From Halichoerus grypus (taxonomy: Eukaryota > Chordata > Mammalia > Carnivora > Phocidae), in contig NC_135712.1 of assembly GCF_964656455.1 (NCBI RefSeq), positions 64,671,239 through 64,735,238 on the forward strand: a stretch of 64,000 nt of DNA, given 5' to 3'. Positions 12,785-25,130 of this stretch are shown here, piece after piece. A model generated the notes under the pieces. The model made no database searches, was not told where the DNA came from, and saw only the letters and a program-made list of their open reading frames with translations. How positions within the stretch are numbered: the stretch's first letter is position 1; each line of letters opens with the position of its first letter. The translations under genes were made by a program, and so were the position numbers.

Positions 12785-13680
12785 GGTAGACCAAACTCCC
12801 CAGGTTAAGGGCACAGTTGTCCACAAGACTGCCCTCACTTTAGATACTGGCTGCAAGTTCAGGGGTCCCCAAGCCAACTTCTAACCTGCTGGCTGCAAAT
12901 TTAGGGGTTCCCACTCTCCTCTCAGGTTTGATAATATTTTTAGAATGACTTAGAGAATTCAGGAAAATGCTATACTTACAATTACAGTTTTATTACAGCA
13001 AAAGGATACAAAGCAACATCAGCCAAAGGAAGGGGGTGGGGCAGGTCAGGAGGATCTCAAGAGCAAAGCTTCCATCATCCTCAAGGACACATTGCACATA
13101 TATGTGTGACAATACACAAAGCAGAGGAAAGCTTTGCTGAGCTTTGGTGTCTAGAGTTTTAGTTGGGATTTCATTATATAGGCGTGATTGAATCATCACT
13201 CATGTAGCTGAACTCAATCTCCAGACCCCTTCCCTTCCTGGAAGTTGAACTGATATCAGGTCACTTAAAACCCCAACTGTCTAATCACATGGTAGTTGTT
13301 CTGGCACGGCTAGTCTCCATCCTAAGCCATCTCATTAGCATAAACTATCTAGGGGCCCACCATGAGTCACTTATTAACATAAACTATCAGGTATGGTCAG
13401 AGGGGCTGACCACAAATAACAGACTCTCCTATCGCTCCAAAAATTTCAAGAATTTAAAGATTACCTCCCAGGGCTCAGGAACAAAGCCCAGCCAAATTTT
13501 TTTTACACACTCCCCTTGGGGTCTCTCCCTAAGCACCTTAATATTGACCTCAGGGACTGATGGTTTCTCCTCTACCCTGCAGGCCCTATATTCACAACAG
13601 GTGCACTGCCTTTTGGTAGTACCTGCTCTCAGGCTGGCAGAACCAAGACATTACCCTGTAGCTAATTATTAGAGGTCAAG
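12785..13680 (-). repeat. Probable ancient endogenous-retrovirus LTR, antisense
   Basis: Blocks such as 'ttttattacagcaaaaggat', 'tgaactgatatcaggtcact' and 'ctcattagcataaactatc' resemble a mammalian ERVL/MaLR-class LTR read in reverse. No retroviral coding sequence accompanies it. The family name is uncertain. The 127-codon ORF at 13289-13672 is inside this repeat and is not a gene. Confidence 0.5.
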
Positions 13681-13707
13681 CAAATCCACACAAAATAGTC
13701 CAACATT

Positions 13708-13906
13708 GGGACACCAGGGTGGCGCAGTCAGCTAAGCATTCGACTCTTGGTTTTGGCTCAGGTCATGATCTCAGGGTTGTGGGATCGAGCCCCATGTAGG
13801 GCTCCATGCTCAGTGTGGAGTCTGCTTAGGATTATCTCTCCCTCTCCCTCTGTTCCTACCCCCCACTTAAATAAATAAATAAATAAATAAATAAATCTTT
13901 AAAAAT
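13708..13906 (+). repeat. can-SINE with TSD
   Basis: gggacaccagggtggcgcag head, (AAAT)n tail; flanks 'gtccaacat' and 'ctccaacat' form the TSD. Confidence 0.9.
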
Positions 13907-15280
13907 ATACTCCAACATCTACACAGGAAATACTCATATGATAGCAGGGGGGTTTGGTGCATTTCCAATCTGGTTTCTTTTTCTTCCTCCCTTTGTAGAA
14001 GACAAAGAAAGCTGAGAGGTGGTTCTGTCAGAAAGTTTTGTGTTCAGAAACGTTAAGGGAGTGTTAGAGAGGGCTTGGGCAAACCAGGCATTCCCATATG
14101 CTATTGATGGCGTTGCTTTTTGGAGAGTAGTTTATAAGTAGCTAAATGCATGTAACAAGAAACTGAGAGGGACTTCATCTGTTTCTTAACTGCATTTAAA
14201 ACCCACATCTGACACCACAAGGCACTAGGTAAGAAAAACTAGATCTGTATACATTTTCAAGAGAACCATCAACTGATCACCCTGAGATGGGGTCAAACAC
14301 ATCCGTAGGGCTTCTGGAAGAAAGGAAAACTGGCACTACCACCACCAGCAGCCCCCCAATAGCATTCTGAGTCAATTTAAGAAAAGTGGAGAGGAATGGA
14401 AGAAATGGTCAGTGATGGTCTTGTGAAAAAAGACTACAGTGATCATGGTGAGAGGTTTTACCCTTCTTTGGGGGAGGGAAGGATGAGCGCTTTCCCTTCT
14501 CTGAATCCAAGTGAATGGGTATGCCAAGAGAATCATTAATAGAAATGGGGCACCAGCAAGAAAGGGAGATAGACATTTCATTCCCTAATGGAGGTCTGCT
14601 TGGGTATATACAGGTCTAGCTTCCCCCGTGCCCACCTAACATGAGAAAAAGAGTTGGAGAAAGTGTATAGCAGCTGGCTTTCCATGATCTGGTGTGGCAA
14701 GGACACTTGGTTGTCCTACGGATTGAGATGACCCTACAGAAAGTATCTGTGCTTGAATTATCTTGCCAGTACTCCATCCAAGAAGGTTACCCATTCAGGG
14801 AGCAACAGCTGTGGAGCGAAGGAGCCCAGTAGTCCAGTGTTAAGAGTTAAGGTAAAGAATGAATAGAAGGCTGAGCTGGAGCCAGATTGTCTATGTCAGG
14901 GGAACTGTGCAACAGAGAGGGAAGCCTCACCAAACCCCTTCAAAGAACTCAAAATTTTGATGCCTGCCACACAAATAACATAACCATCTGCCTGGGTTAG
15001 CCAGAGAAGCAGCACAGCCAACAAGATGTTTAAAGTCAAGAGGTGTTTGCCTTTTCCCTGGCCTCCATTCCATTTCTATCATTGAAGGAGCCCCCACCCC
15101 CAAAGCTCTCAAGGGAAGGGGAGAGCTTTGAATCAGCTTTGAAGTTTTAAATGGTCTGGGAAGTTACGGAATCTGCTCAGGCTACCCTTAAGAGCCTGAA
15201 ATGTATTCAATAAAACATAGGTAAAAGCGATGATTGGTAAAACAAAACTACTTTATGTTAATACTGTATCAAGAAGAGAG
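13907..15280. other. Intergenic, nothing recognised
   Basis: Unique-looking spacer, no supported gene. Confidence 0.5.
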
Positions 15281-15284
15281 TCTT

Positions 15285-15975
15285 TAAAATAAACCAGTTA
15301 CATGCACATTCCCTTTGATCCTGCAATTCCACAGTTAGGAATCGAGATGACAGATATAGCAGCTAATGTATGACAAGTTATATATACAAGGATGGTTATT
15401 GCAGCATTATCTGTAATAGCAAAACCAACGGTAATGAGAAAACAGCAACAAAAAACTAGAAACAACATAATGCTATCAATAGGATACTGCTTAAATCAAT
15501 TGTCTCATAATCTCATATTTAAAACAATAAAGATTGAGGTAGAGCTGTATGAGTTGACATAGAAACAGCTCCAAGATATTTTGTTAAATGGAAAAAGCAA
15601 GGGGCAGTACAATATGCACAAATCTTTGAAAATAAGAAATTGCTTGTATAAATGTTTTTAAAGTATTTACTGTATAGAATGTATATACTGACATATAAAC
15701 TAAAAATGTTTCTGGAAGGATCCAAAAAGAAACTTAAGAGTGATTTCTTTGAAATGAATGACTGAGAGACTCTCATTTTTCATTTGATATCTTTAGGTGC
15801 TATTTGAATTTGTTACTAAGGGCATAAGGTTATTATTATTTTTTTTAATGAATATGTAGTAAATACGTTGTAGAACAAGATGAATGTATTTAATGTTACT
15901 GAACTGTACACTTAAAATGGTTAAAATGGTAAGTTTTATGTTATGTACATTTTTCCACAATAAAAAAATAAATAC
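15285..15975 (+). repeat. L1M 3' end, sense
   Basis: 'ggttattgcagcattatctg', 'ctccaagatattttgttaaa' and 'actgaactgtacacttaaaa' are typical old L1 tail motifs, ending in an A-rich run. The 3' part (from about 15830) may be a second element. Confidence 0.65.
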
Positions 15976-16019
15976 ATGTAAATTAATTTTAAATAAAAGA
16001 AGTATCAAGAGGAAAATAA

Positions 16020-17230
16020 AGAGCTGCAGGAAGAGAGTGAATGTGTGAGGGTGCTCTGAGGTGGCAGTAAAATTAAGTTCAATGCCTTGTCTTGTGACTC
16101 TCCCTGAAGCCTATTTTGCATGAGGCCCAACTGAGGCTTTTATGGGGGGTTCAGAAAGGAGCCAGGACATGCATGTTTGTCTGGAATAAGTTGGGGAGGG
16201 GAGGCTGGTAATTTTTTATTTCCATCCGAGTTGTGATTAGACTCAGCACTGTTGTGTGAAATTAAAGAGCAGGAGGATTTATTGGGCAGTGTGACCAGTT
16301 TTCTACCTGAGTAACCAAGGGTTTGACTTGCACAGAGTTCCACACAAAATCCGGGCTGGATTCCTGGTGGATGAGACACTGTCCTAGACCCATGGATGCC
16401 CAGAACAACAGAGCTTAAAAAGACCCTGGCTGTGCGTGCCCTCCTTGACTTGGGGATACCGAGACCCAGGGAGGGACGTGTACGGTCCAAGTTACGGGGA
16501 TGCTAAACAACTGAACTAGGGTTGTACTTCCGGTTAAGTACTGTTTTTCTAAAAAAAAGTGATACCAGCACTGTGCTAGTCGTGGCTTGACTATCTTCAC
16601 TCAGTTTCTCTTCCTGTTAATCACCCAATTGCTCCTCAGAAGTGAGGGCTAGTGTTTGGTTATTATTCTTTTGCTACCCTGCAGGATTCTGGTTGCTAAT
16701 AACTTATCTAGAATGTGTTCACCTCCATTCCATATGTGAGCGTAGTGTGTAGTGTTCTGTTTTTGTACTACTCTTTTTTACCAATTTGGTGAGGTTTATT
16801 TTTTCATATTTTAGTATCTTGGAAATAAGGATGTGGCTGACAGTTGCTGTCAGCCAGGCCTAAGCCGTGACACAGCCATCGTGGCCCGTAACCATGCCTG
16901 TGTGAACTTGTCGGAAACCTTCCACCGACACCTGCAACAAGAGTAAGGAAGCTACGGCATTAAACTTGCGAACACCAAGGGAACATCCACATTTGGGGGA
17001 AAAAACCCAACAACGAACAAACAAACCCAAACCCAGACGCAATAATGGACCTCCTTTTGGGAGGGGCAGCATTGCCAATACTTTTGATGGTATGGACGAC
17101 AATATCGTATGGAAAAAAACAGGTATCAGCAGCTCTGAGTTGAAAATGATTCAGAAGAGCTTGAGTATGAGTATGAAGGTGGATTCTTTTTTTTTTTTTT
17201 TAACGAATGCACAAGGCTGATAGAAGATAA
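16020..17230. other. Intergenic; CpG-containing unassigned patch at 16270-17200
   Basis: More CpG dinucleotides than the neighbouring AT-rich DNA, for example around 16420-16600 and 16865-17110. Two overlapping 80-codon ORFs lie here on opposite strands. Neither matches a family I know. Possibly an old processed copy or decaying element; see findings. Confidence 0.35.
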
Positions 17231-17232
17231 TC

Positions 17233-17429
17233 TTTTTTTAAATTATTTTTTAAAGATTTACTTATCTGTTTGAGAGAGAGAGCGCACAAGCAGGGGGACA
17301 GGCAGAGAGAGAGGGAGAAGCAGACTCCTCGCTGACTGGGAGCCCCACATGAGGCTCGATCTCAGGACCTAGAGATCATGACCTGAGCCTAGGCAGATGC
17401 TTTAACAATCTGAGCCACCCAGGCGCCCC
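17233..17429 (-). repeat. can-SINE, antisense
   Basis: aaagatttacttatctgttt start and cacccaggcgcccc end; flanks 'gataatctttt' and 'gataaataatctttt' suggest a TSD. Confidence 0.9.
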
Positions 17430-17784
17430 GATAAATAATCTTTTAAAATAAGACTAAAGCAGTGCTTTCCATAAATTTAAAATACAAACTGTAAGTGCTA
17501 GCTAACAGAGTATTTTTTTAATGGTACATACAATAATGTGAATTTTACAATCATTGGCATCTTAGATTAGATGAAATATGACAATATCAAGTTTTGATGA
17601 AGAGTCCCATTTTTTTCTCTTAAAATGAAGAGTCACTTTTTTTTTTTTCTCTAGGCTTTGACCATTTAAAATAATATCATAATTTTCTAAAGATCAACTA
17701 ACACTCAGCTATGAACTCATGTAATCCTGGGGTCTTTTCCAATGCAACATTTGGGTTTTTTCCACCAACTTCTCTTTTTTTTTC
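17430..17784. other. Intergenic, AT-rich, nothing recognised
   Basis: Contains only T-runs and low-complexity DNA. Confidence 0.45.
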
Positions 17785-18086
17785 TTCCAAGATTTTATTT
17801 AAATTCAAGTTAGTTAACATACAGTGCATTAGTTTGAGGGGTAGAATTTAGTGATTCATCACTTTCCAATGCAAAGTTTTTAAGTACGATTTTAAGTGTT
17901 TCTATGCTAGATGGTCTGCTTATATTTTCCTTGTTTCAGGATCCATTTTGGTAATCTGTACTTTTACTAGGAAATCACCCATTTTCCTTAGGATTCCAGT
18001 TTGTTGCCATAGGTTTCTCTTATTATACTTTTAATTTCTCCTCTACTTGTCATTTTCTACAGAATTCATAATTTTTTCTTTTTGTT

Positions 18087-18312
18087 CACTTATTTTTTTT
18101 TTTTTATTTCAGATTTTTTTTTTTATTCATTTGAGACACAGAGATACAGAGAGAGAGAGCAGAGAGCATGAGCAGGGGGAGAGGCAGAGGGAGAGGGAGA
18201 AGCAGGCTCCCCGCTGAGCCAGGAGCCCGACGTGGGGCTCGATCCCAGGACCCTGGGATCATGACCTGAGCTGAAGGCAGACACTTAACTGACTGAGCCA
18301 CCCAGGCATTCC
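18087..18312 (-). repeat. can-SINE, antisense (first of a tandem pair)
   Basis: Poly-T/attcatttgagacacag start and cacccaggcattcc end. The next SINE lies directly downstream in the same orientation. Confidence 0.88.
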
Positions 18313-18318
18313 TCACCT

Positions 18319-18517
18319 TTTTTTTTTTTTTTTAAGATTTTATTTATTTGACAGAGAGAGACACAGAGAGAGCGGGAACACAAGCAAGAGGAGTGGGAGA
18401 AGGAGAAGCAGGCTTCCTGCTGAGCAGGGAGCCCGATGTGGGGCTCGATCCCAGGACCCTGGGATCACGACCTGAGCCGAAGGCAGACGCTTAACGACTG
18501 AGCCACCCAGGTGCCCC
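18319..18517 (-). repeat. can-SINE, antisense (second of a tandem pair)
   Basis: aagattttatttatttgaca start, cacccaggtgcccc end. Flanks 'ctcacctttttt' and 'ctcactttttt' form a TSD, so it inserted at the head edge of the first SINE. Confidence 0.9.
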
Positions 18518-19459
18518 TCACTTTTTTTTTCTTAATCAGGTCAGACCTTACTCATCTCTTGCAAAGGAGGACTTTTTACTTATTTGTATTTTCTACCTCT
18601 TTTCTATTACTTTCATTTTAGCTCTAATCTTGATTCATTCCCTCTCCTAATTTCTCCTAATTTGTTGCTTTTTTCTAATTTCTAAAGATGAAAATGAACT
18701 TTATTTTTGATATTTTCTTTAATAATGACAACATTTAAGGTATATACTTAAACTTCATATTTTCTTCTGAGTACAGTTTCCACTGTGACATTTGGGTTTT
18801 GGTAAAAAGTATTTTCTTTTTCATTACTTTATAGATAATTTATAATTTTGTTTTGATTTCCTCTGTATATGGTTTTTAGTCACCCTTACATTATTTATTT
18901 TCAAATTTATTGAATTAAGAGAATGCGGTTTTTAGAATCTGTCACGGTTTTCTTTGTGGTCAAATATGAGTGATTTTTGTAAATATTCTATGGGTACCCC
19001 CAAAATGTTCTGTTGTTTGTTTGAGGGATATTAGATTCTATACAGGGCTATTACTGCAAGTTTATTGATTGTATTATTCAATTCCTATGTCATCCCATAT
19101 TTGTCATATACCAGATTTGTCTAATTCTGAAATAAAGTACTGAACTCTTCTGCCATAAGTGCATTTTATCAAATTCTTCTTGTACTTCCTATAATTTTTT
19201 GCCTTTTGTTCTGTTGTTTTGTTTGGCTTATATACTTATCGAAAGTTGTGAAATAACAGAAGTAAAGCCAATGAATCACTGAAGTAGTAGTTAGTAAAAG
19301 TTTATTGTGCACATCCCAAAGAGACAGTTTGTAAAATGGGAGCACTTAAACCAAAATATGAAGTGAGGCTCAGGGGTATACTGTTAAAAAGCAGCTTATG
19401 TAGTGAGAAAGCAGTGACTGTTTATTCTTCACAGCAATTGGTTATAATATTAGAATCTT

Positions 19460-19662
19460 CTTTTTTTAAAAAGGATTTTATTTATTTGAGAGAGAGAGAG
19501 TGAATGAGATAGAGAGCACAAGTAGGGGAAGGGGTAGAGGGAGAGAGGGAAGCAGGTCCCCGCTGAGCAGGGAACCCGATGCGGGGCTCAATCGCATGAC
19601 CCTGGGATCATGACCTGAGCCAAAGGCAGACGCCCAAACGACTAAGCCACCCAGGCGTCCCC
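19460..19662 (-). repeat. can-SINE, antisense, with TSD
   Basis: Ends cacccaggcgtcccc; agaatcttct occurs on both sides. Confidence 0.9.
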
Positions 19663-20029
19663 AGAATCTTCTTATATGATATGGAATTGATCAGTGGTTA
19701 CCTCAGATCCACCCTGACAAACAGTTCAAGTTTTGCTTATGATTTCCAGAGGCATAAGCAAGAAATGACCCAGGTCAAGTTAGTGTTGCAAAATAAGCTA
19801 AATTAACCTTTGTTTGTATGATTAACCTGGTTTTGTCTGCTCAGGGGATTTTCAAAACTGGTCTTTGTTTTTTAACAGTTTACACATTGCTTAGCCTATG
19901 ATTATCTACATATATATATTTTATATATCTAGATCTGTCTTTATATTGATCTATTTATTTTAAATTTTGTTACTCACTACCATTTCCTTCCTTCTTTATC
20001 ATCTTGGACTCTTTTGTCTGGTTAGAGCC
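19663..20029. other. Intergenic, nothing recognised
   Basis: Includes an AT-rich tract near 19910-19935. Confidence 0.45.
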
Positions 20030-20323
20030 TCTTCTTAAGTATTTTCTTTAGTGGGAAAATATGGGTGTTACTCCCTGTCGTCTTACATATCTGCAAGTGT
20101 CTTTCACTGTGGCAACTGAATTAGGTCTTGGCTGGTCATGGAGTTCTGGAGGCGCAGTCCTTTGCTATCAGAAGTCTGCAGATGTTATTCCATTCACTTC
20201 TAGCTGCTGGTGAGGTGGAGGAGAGATCTGATTCTGTTTTCTTTATCGTAAGGCAACTTTCTATGTGGAAGCTTGTAAAAAAATTGTCCCCCTAGAGTTC
20301 AAAAATTTTACCAGGATGTTTCT

Positions 20324-20362
<39 letters not shown>

Positions 20363-20690
20363 TCAGTTCAGCCTGGAACTTGCAGATTCCATTCAATCTC
20401 TAGACTCAGGTATTTCTTGGTCTAAGAAAAATTTCTCCTTTTATATGTTTAATTATTCCTCCATATGTACCTTTTTCTCCATCCAGATTTCCTAGATTAT
20501 ATGTTAAGTCTCTGGGATCTATCCTCAAATCTCTCGTCTTCTCTCTCCTGATTTCAGTCACTTTTTATCTTTGCTCTGTGCTTTGAGATATTTTCTCCAT
20601 TTGATCTTCTAGCCCACTAATTTAGGTCTCAACAGAAATCATTCTCTCCTTTCATTTATGCACAGTATTATTAAAAAAATCTTTTCTTTT
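20030..20690 (-). repeat. Ancient L1/HAL1-like fragment, antisense
   Basis: 'gcagatgttattccattcac' and 'gaacttgcagattccattca' recall reversed L1 5'-region text. A (TG)n tract at 20327-20357 interrupts it. Confidence 0.45.
20327..20357. repeat. (TG)n microsatellite
   Basis: About fifteen TG units. Confidence 0.9.
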
Positions 20691-20788
20691 TTTCTTCCAT
20701 TTCCCATCGCCTCCCTCCCTCCTTTTCTTCCTCCCCTTCTGGCTCCCTCGCTCCCTCTCTTCTCTCTCTTTCTCTCTCTCTTCTTAGT
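20690..20788 (+). repeat. Pyrimidine-rich (TC) tract
   Basis: Nearly pure C/T for about 100 nt on the plus strand; the reverse strand is purine-rich and gives a Lys/Arg/Glu-rich shadow ORF. Confidence 0.8.
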
Positions 20789-20929
20789 GCCACAGGTTTT
20801 TCTTTCTACTTGCACTTGTATCTTCTTGGTATTTGTCTGTTCTGATTGATCTTCCTCTCTGCTACTGAGTCTCTTTGGATATATTGTTATTTCCTTTGTT
20901 GACTCAGTGGGCCTCACGTCTGGTTGTGG

Positions 20930-22300
20930 AGTATCTTAAGAAGCAGCCATCATAGATATGGTGGATGTGGTTTTCTCTTTTTGAGCTCATTGTAGACAGA
21001 TAAACTGTTCATAAGACTTTTACTGAAGCAGGGAGGAAGATACCTTTCTCCCTGTCTTTATGGATTCTCTCAGCCTCAGAGGCAGGAAAGACAGCTCACC
21101 ATTCAGTTCCTTCTTGTCTTTTGGGGACCAGAAAAAAGCCAACATCCATGTAGGGCTGAAATCAACCTTTAACCTTAGGATCCACAAGATCTTAGAGAGC
21201 CAAGTTTCTCCTGGATTTATTGGTTTGTTTTTGTCCTGAGCACTTCCAATGATGGTCTGCCTTGTAGTCTTGGATAGGGGAATCCCGGCACCCTTCCTCC
21301 CCTCCAGAACTCATGCAGCGCCCACAGCCTCACATTTATTCATACACCCATAGGTCTTAGCTGCCATTTGACAAAAGATTACAGTTGCTAGTTGGAGAGA
21401 CAGCAACTGTACTCAAACTGCCATCTTCTTGGTGTTCTGGTCCTCCATTACTTAGTAAGCTCTTAGAAGGCATGAGTTCCTCTTGACCTCCATGTCTAAC
21501 TCTGTGACCTACACATCATTGTTATAATGAAGGTGGAGAAGGAAAAATAAGAGGAAGAAAAGGAGGGACAGGGGAATAAGAGAATGAAGAGGAAGAAAAG
21601 GAAGGAAAGCAAGACACCAGAGCCAAAAATCTTTAGTGATGCAGCTATCTTTTGAAGACTGGTTCTCAGTACCAAGGGATTTCCTTAAATCAGTCTGTGC
21701 ATCTAATGACCTTTTTACTTTCCTAACTGCCTAATTTTATGAGGCATGCACCCATGGGCCCATATTTCTGGATCTGTTAATATATGAAGGATTGCCTAAT
21801 CTTGCCCTTATGCACGGTTGCATAAAGAAAAGAGATTCAATGCTAGCTATCTGGGGCTAAAGGGCACACACAGGAAAATGACCCTTATTGGGGTAATAGG
21901 CTTATTAATGATAAGCAGATCCCTTCAAATCCTGATTTGAGAAAAGAAACATCTGCTTTATGTCAAATCTACTTCTTGGCCTTTGCTGTAATGACGGCTT
22001 TGGCACTGCATCTTCCAAAGGAGGGGGAAAAAAAACCCCAATCCTATTACACGGTAAGCCCAGCACCGCCTGCAGGATCACCTAGCAGCTCATTTATTCC
22101 TCTCCGGGCCACATGGTCAGGTGAATGTGACAGACACATTTTGCTCTCTGTGTCCAGTGATCGAACTTCAATCTTCGGGTGTGCAGATGTGTATATTTGC
22201 TTGCGTGCCTGTGTGTATGTGTATGTGGGATTGTACAAGCATTTGGGCTTACCTGAATATAAATACTGATTTGACCCAATTCAAGTGCCTCTCCTTTTAT
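20930..22300. other. Intergenic; GA-rich tract at 21538-21612
   Basis: No exon recognised. A purine-rich run (repeated ggaagaaaagga-type text) is the only conspicuous structure. Confidence 0.5.
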
Positions 22301-22497
22301 TTTTATTTTTTTTAAGATTTTATTTATTTATTTGACACAGAGAGAGTAAGAGAGAGCATGAGAGGGGAGAGGGTCAGAGGGAGAAGCAGACTCCTCACTG
22401 AGCAGGGAGCCCGATGCAGGACTCAATCCTGGGACTCCAGGATCATGACATGAGCTGGAGGCAGTCGCTTAACCAACTGAACCACCCAGGTGCCCCT
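22301..22497 (-). repeat. can-SINE, antisense, with TSD
   Basis: aagattttatttatttattt start, cacccaggtgcccc end; flanks 'caagtgcctctcctt' and 'caagttcttctcctt' form an imperfect TSD. Confidence 0.9.
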
Positions 22498-22499
22498 CA

Positions 22500-24782
22500 A
22501 GTTCTTCTCCTTAATAGCACCTTGAAGAGATGATAATACCTGAGAATTCATAAAGATAACCAAAAATATGTAAAAGAGTGAATCTTCTCTTTGGGATAAG
22601 TTTACAACAATTAACATGTACATACATGTATGTAGCAACTTACAAATAATATTACATAACTTCACTGTGATTCAGCCTTCCTTACTGGGGCATCCATGAA
22701 ACACTCAGCCAGGAGTGGTCTGGAAGCGTCTTGTCCTTTTTTCCTCCTCCTAGATACATCAATTCCTGTACTTACACCAGTCTGGCTGCTTCTTAATGTC
22801 AATGTTGAAAACGTCACTGTGAAGAATTCTCTTTTCTCAACTTACCACAGCTTGATGTCTAGTTCTTATATTATCAGACTTATGTCTCAACTGCATAGAG
22901 CTGTGATCTTGTTGTTTTCTCATTTTTCTCTTCCTAATAGGTGTTGCACAAACACAAGGTAGGGACTATTGGAAGGGTGACTCACTGGCTTTTAGAGTGG
23001 TGGGAGGAATTTTGGATTGGAAGAAAGGACAGAAAGAAAGTGCTGAGAGGAAGGAAGCAGCGACATTTTGGAGCCAGAGGTACAAAAACTGTATCGTGGG
23101 TAGTGTGCATGTACGTGTGGCTGTATGTGCACACACGCCCGCACACTCACTCACAGACGGGTATGATTAGTGTCCCTCTGCCCCTATGCTGACATAAATG
23201 ATTTAAAAGTCACCTCCATACCTAATCTGGCTAGTACACATCACAAGAACCTTAAGGAATACTTCCTCTAAGGTTGTTAAGCTTCACCATTGCTAAAGAA
23301 GTAAAATCTCCTCTGAGGTATTTAAAGATAAGATAGGTTCTCACCCTGAGAGCTGAATTGTCCTCTTGTGTAAAGTGGTGTGATGATGAATTCTCTCACT
23401 GCTACATCTTTGGTTCTGCCATTACTTAGAACCAGAGAGAAATTCCTAGAGCAAGCCAGAGCTAAAAATTAATTATAATTTATGCCACAGCCTAAGTCAT
23501 ATGCACCTGGTATTCCTCTGATTCCTTCCCATCCATTAGTCAGTCGCACACATGCCTTTTTTGTGTGACATGCTGCCCTCAGCAGAAATAAAAAAGGTTG
23601 TTTCAAAGCTGCCCATTGACATGTCATCCACTACAACAAACCCTTGTTAAGTTACATAAAGGGTAGAATTTTAATTGCAGATTCAGGGGTAAAGTTCTCA
23701 TTACTACCTCTGCCCCTGGCTGCATGTGCATTGGCCTAGGAGGAAAGATGAAAAGACCTAAACAGAGATGATTAAAAAGGGTCTAGGGAGTGATGCAAGA
23801 ACTTACAAATATTTGAGAGCTACCAAAACAGAAAGGAGTTTTGAGCACAGATAACTGTGGACTTAAAATTAGGAAGAACCTCGGAGACCACTGTCAAGGT
23901 TACAAGAGGTTAAAATTAACAATAATGACAAACTTTTAAAATTGTAGCTTTATAGCTATAAGTTTAATTTCCAAGTTAAACTTATTTCATGTTTATTCAG
24001 TTCAGCTTTTTTTTTTTTTTTAGTTCAGCTTTTAAAACACCCAAAGCAACATTTTATACCTAGTCTTTATTTGTAGGAAGAAAATACTCATAATAACATT
24101 TTAAGAATATTTTCTTTTCCATGAGTTTCCATGGCTTCATGAATAAGTTTACTTTTCCATTTAAAGCTTCCATATTTATAAAGATCTTAAGAGTGCCTTA
24201 TTATTCCGATTTAAGCAGTAAAATAATCATATGGTCTCATAGCTAGATCTAAAAGAAACTGCAGTTGAAATTATGCATAGTGCTTATAAAAATGTGTAGT
24301 TGAGTTGAACTTACTTTCCTAACATGGAATCTATGTTTATGGATTGCCTATAGTGTTTTCCTCTGGGCAGATGTCTACATTTTCTTATCTTTCCTGGTAA
24401 TGTCAACCTGTTCCTCACTGCTGCTTAGGATGTTAGCCATGTGTTTATATCTGTGGTCAAAAGAAGCAGTACACAACTTGCTAAGTTTTTCCTCACCCGT
24501 GGAAAGGTTATCTCTTGCCTTGTGGCTGTAACCTGAAATATTTGACCAAGCCATACTTTGATGAATTTTTCTGATAAAGTTGATCTGTTTGCTGCTTTTG
24601 TGTTCCATGATTCAGCAGACATCCTGATGTAGTCGAAGTTGGCTTCAATATGACCAATCCACTTGAATATACCGTCTTATATCCTCCAAGCACTTTCAGT
24701 TCAGAAAAGAAAGTGACTGACAAGGAGAAGCAAAGAACATTAGATTAGCAGTCAGTGCCTGGTCTAAAGTAAGTGTTCAATT

Positions 24783-24785
<3 letters not shown>
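22500..24785. other. Intergenic, nothing recognised
   Basis: Unique-looking DNA without SINEs or nameable repeats; short ORFs only. Confidence 0.45.

Positions 24786-24820
<35 letters not shown>
24786..24820. repeat. (CA)n microsatellite
   Basis: About seventeen CA units, uninterrupted. Confidence 0.93.
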
Positions 24821-24822
<2 letters not shown>

Positions 24823-24824
24823 AA

Positions 24825-24915
24825 ATGGATTCTAGCCCCGGCTCTGTCACTATTTATCTAAGAGAACTTGGGCACCTCACTTCATCACTTTGGGCCCATT
24901 TCTTCATCTGTTAAA
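24825..24915 (+). repeat. MIR SINE fragment
   Basis: 'ccccggctctgtcactattt' and 'catttcttcatctgtt' match the MIR core. Confidence 0.6.
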
Positions 24916-25130
24916 AACCAGTCCACTGACATCAAGTTACCATGATGGGACTTTCACTTGAGAATTATCATCTTTGCTGGGCAACTGAGTCACCTACAAC
25001 TTGGGAGCTTCCACAACTATTGATGCCCAGACTCCATCTCTAGAGATCAGGTTTCAGTTGGTCTGGAGATGGGGATCCATGCATTTATGTTTGAAAGCCC
25101 CCATGATGATTCTAATGTGTAACCAGAATG
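24905..25130 (+). repeat. MER5-type (hAT) DNA transposon fragment
   Basis: 'gagatcaggtttcagttggt' and 'atgattctaatgtgtaacca' fit the MER5A type. It explains most of the start of the 170-codon ORF at 25001-25513, which I do not regard as a gene. Confidence 0.5.

Larger units (their letters stand above)
17785..19240 (-). repeat. L1, antisense, split by two can-SINEs
   Basis: Begins with a carnivore-type L1 3' end ('tcaagttagttaacatacag', 'gaggggtagaatttagtgat') followed by reversed old L1 ORF2-region text ('ctctaatcttgattcattcc', 'caaattcttcttgtacttcc'). The SINEs at 18087-18312 and 18319-18517 interrupt it. More than one L1 copy may be joined here. Confidence 0.55.

Noticed and set aside
13289..13672. 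127-codon plus-strand ORF
   Set aside because: Lies in a probable ancient LTR; not a retroviral protein.
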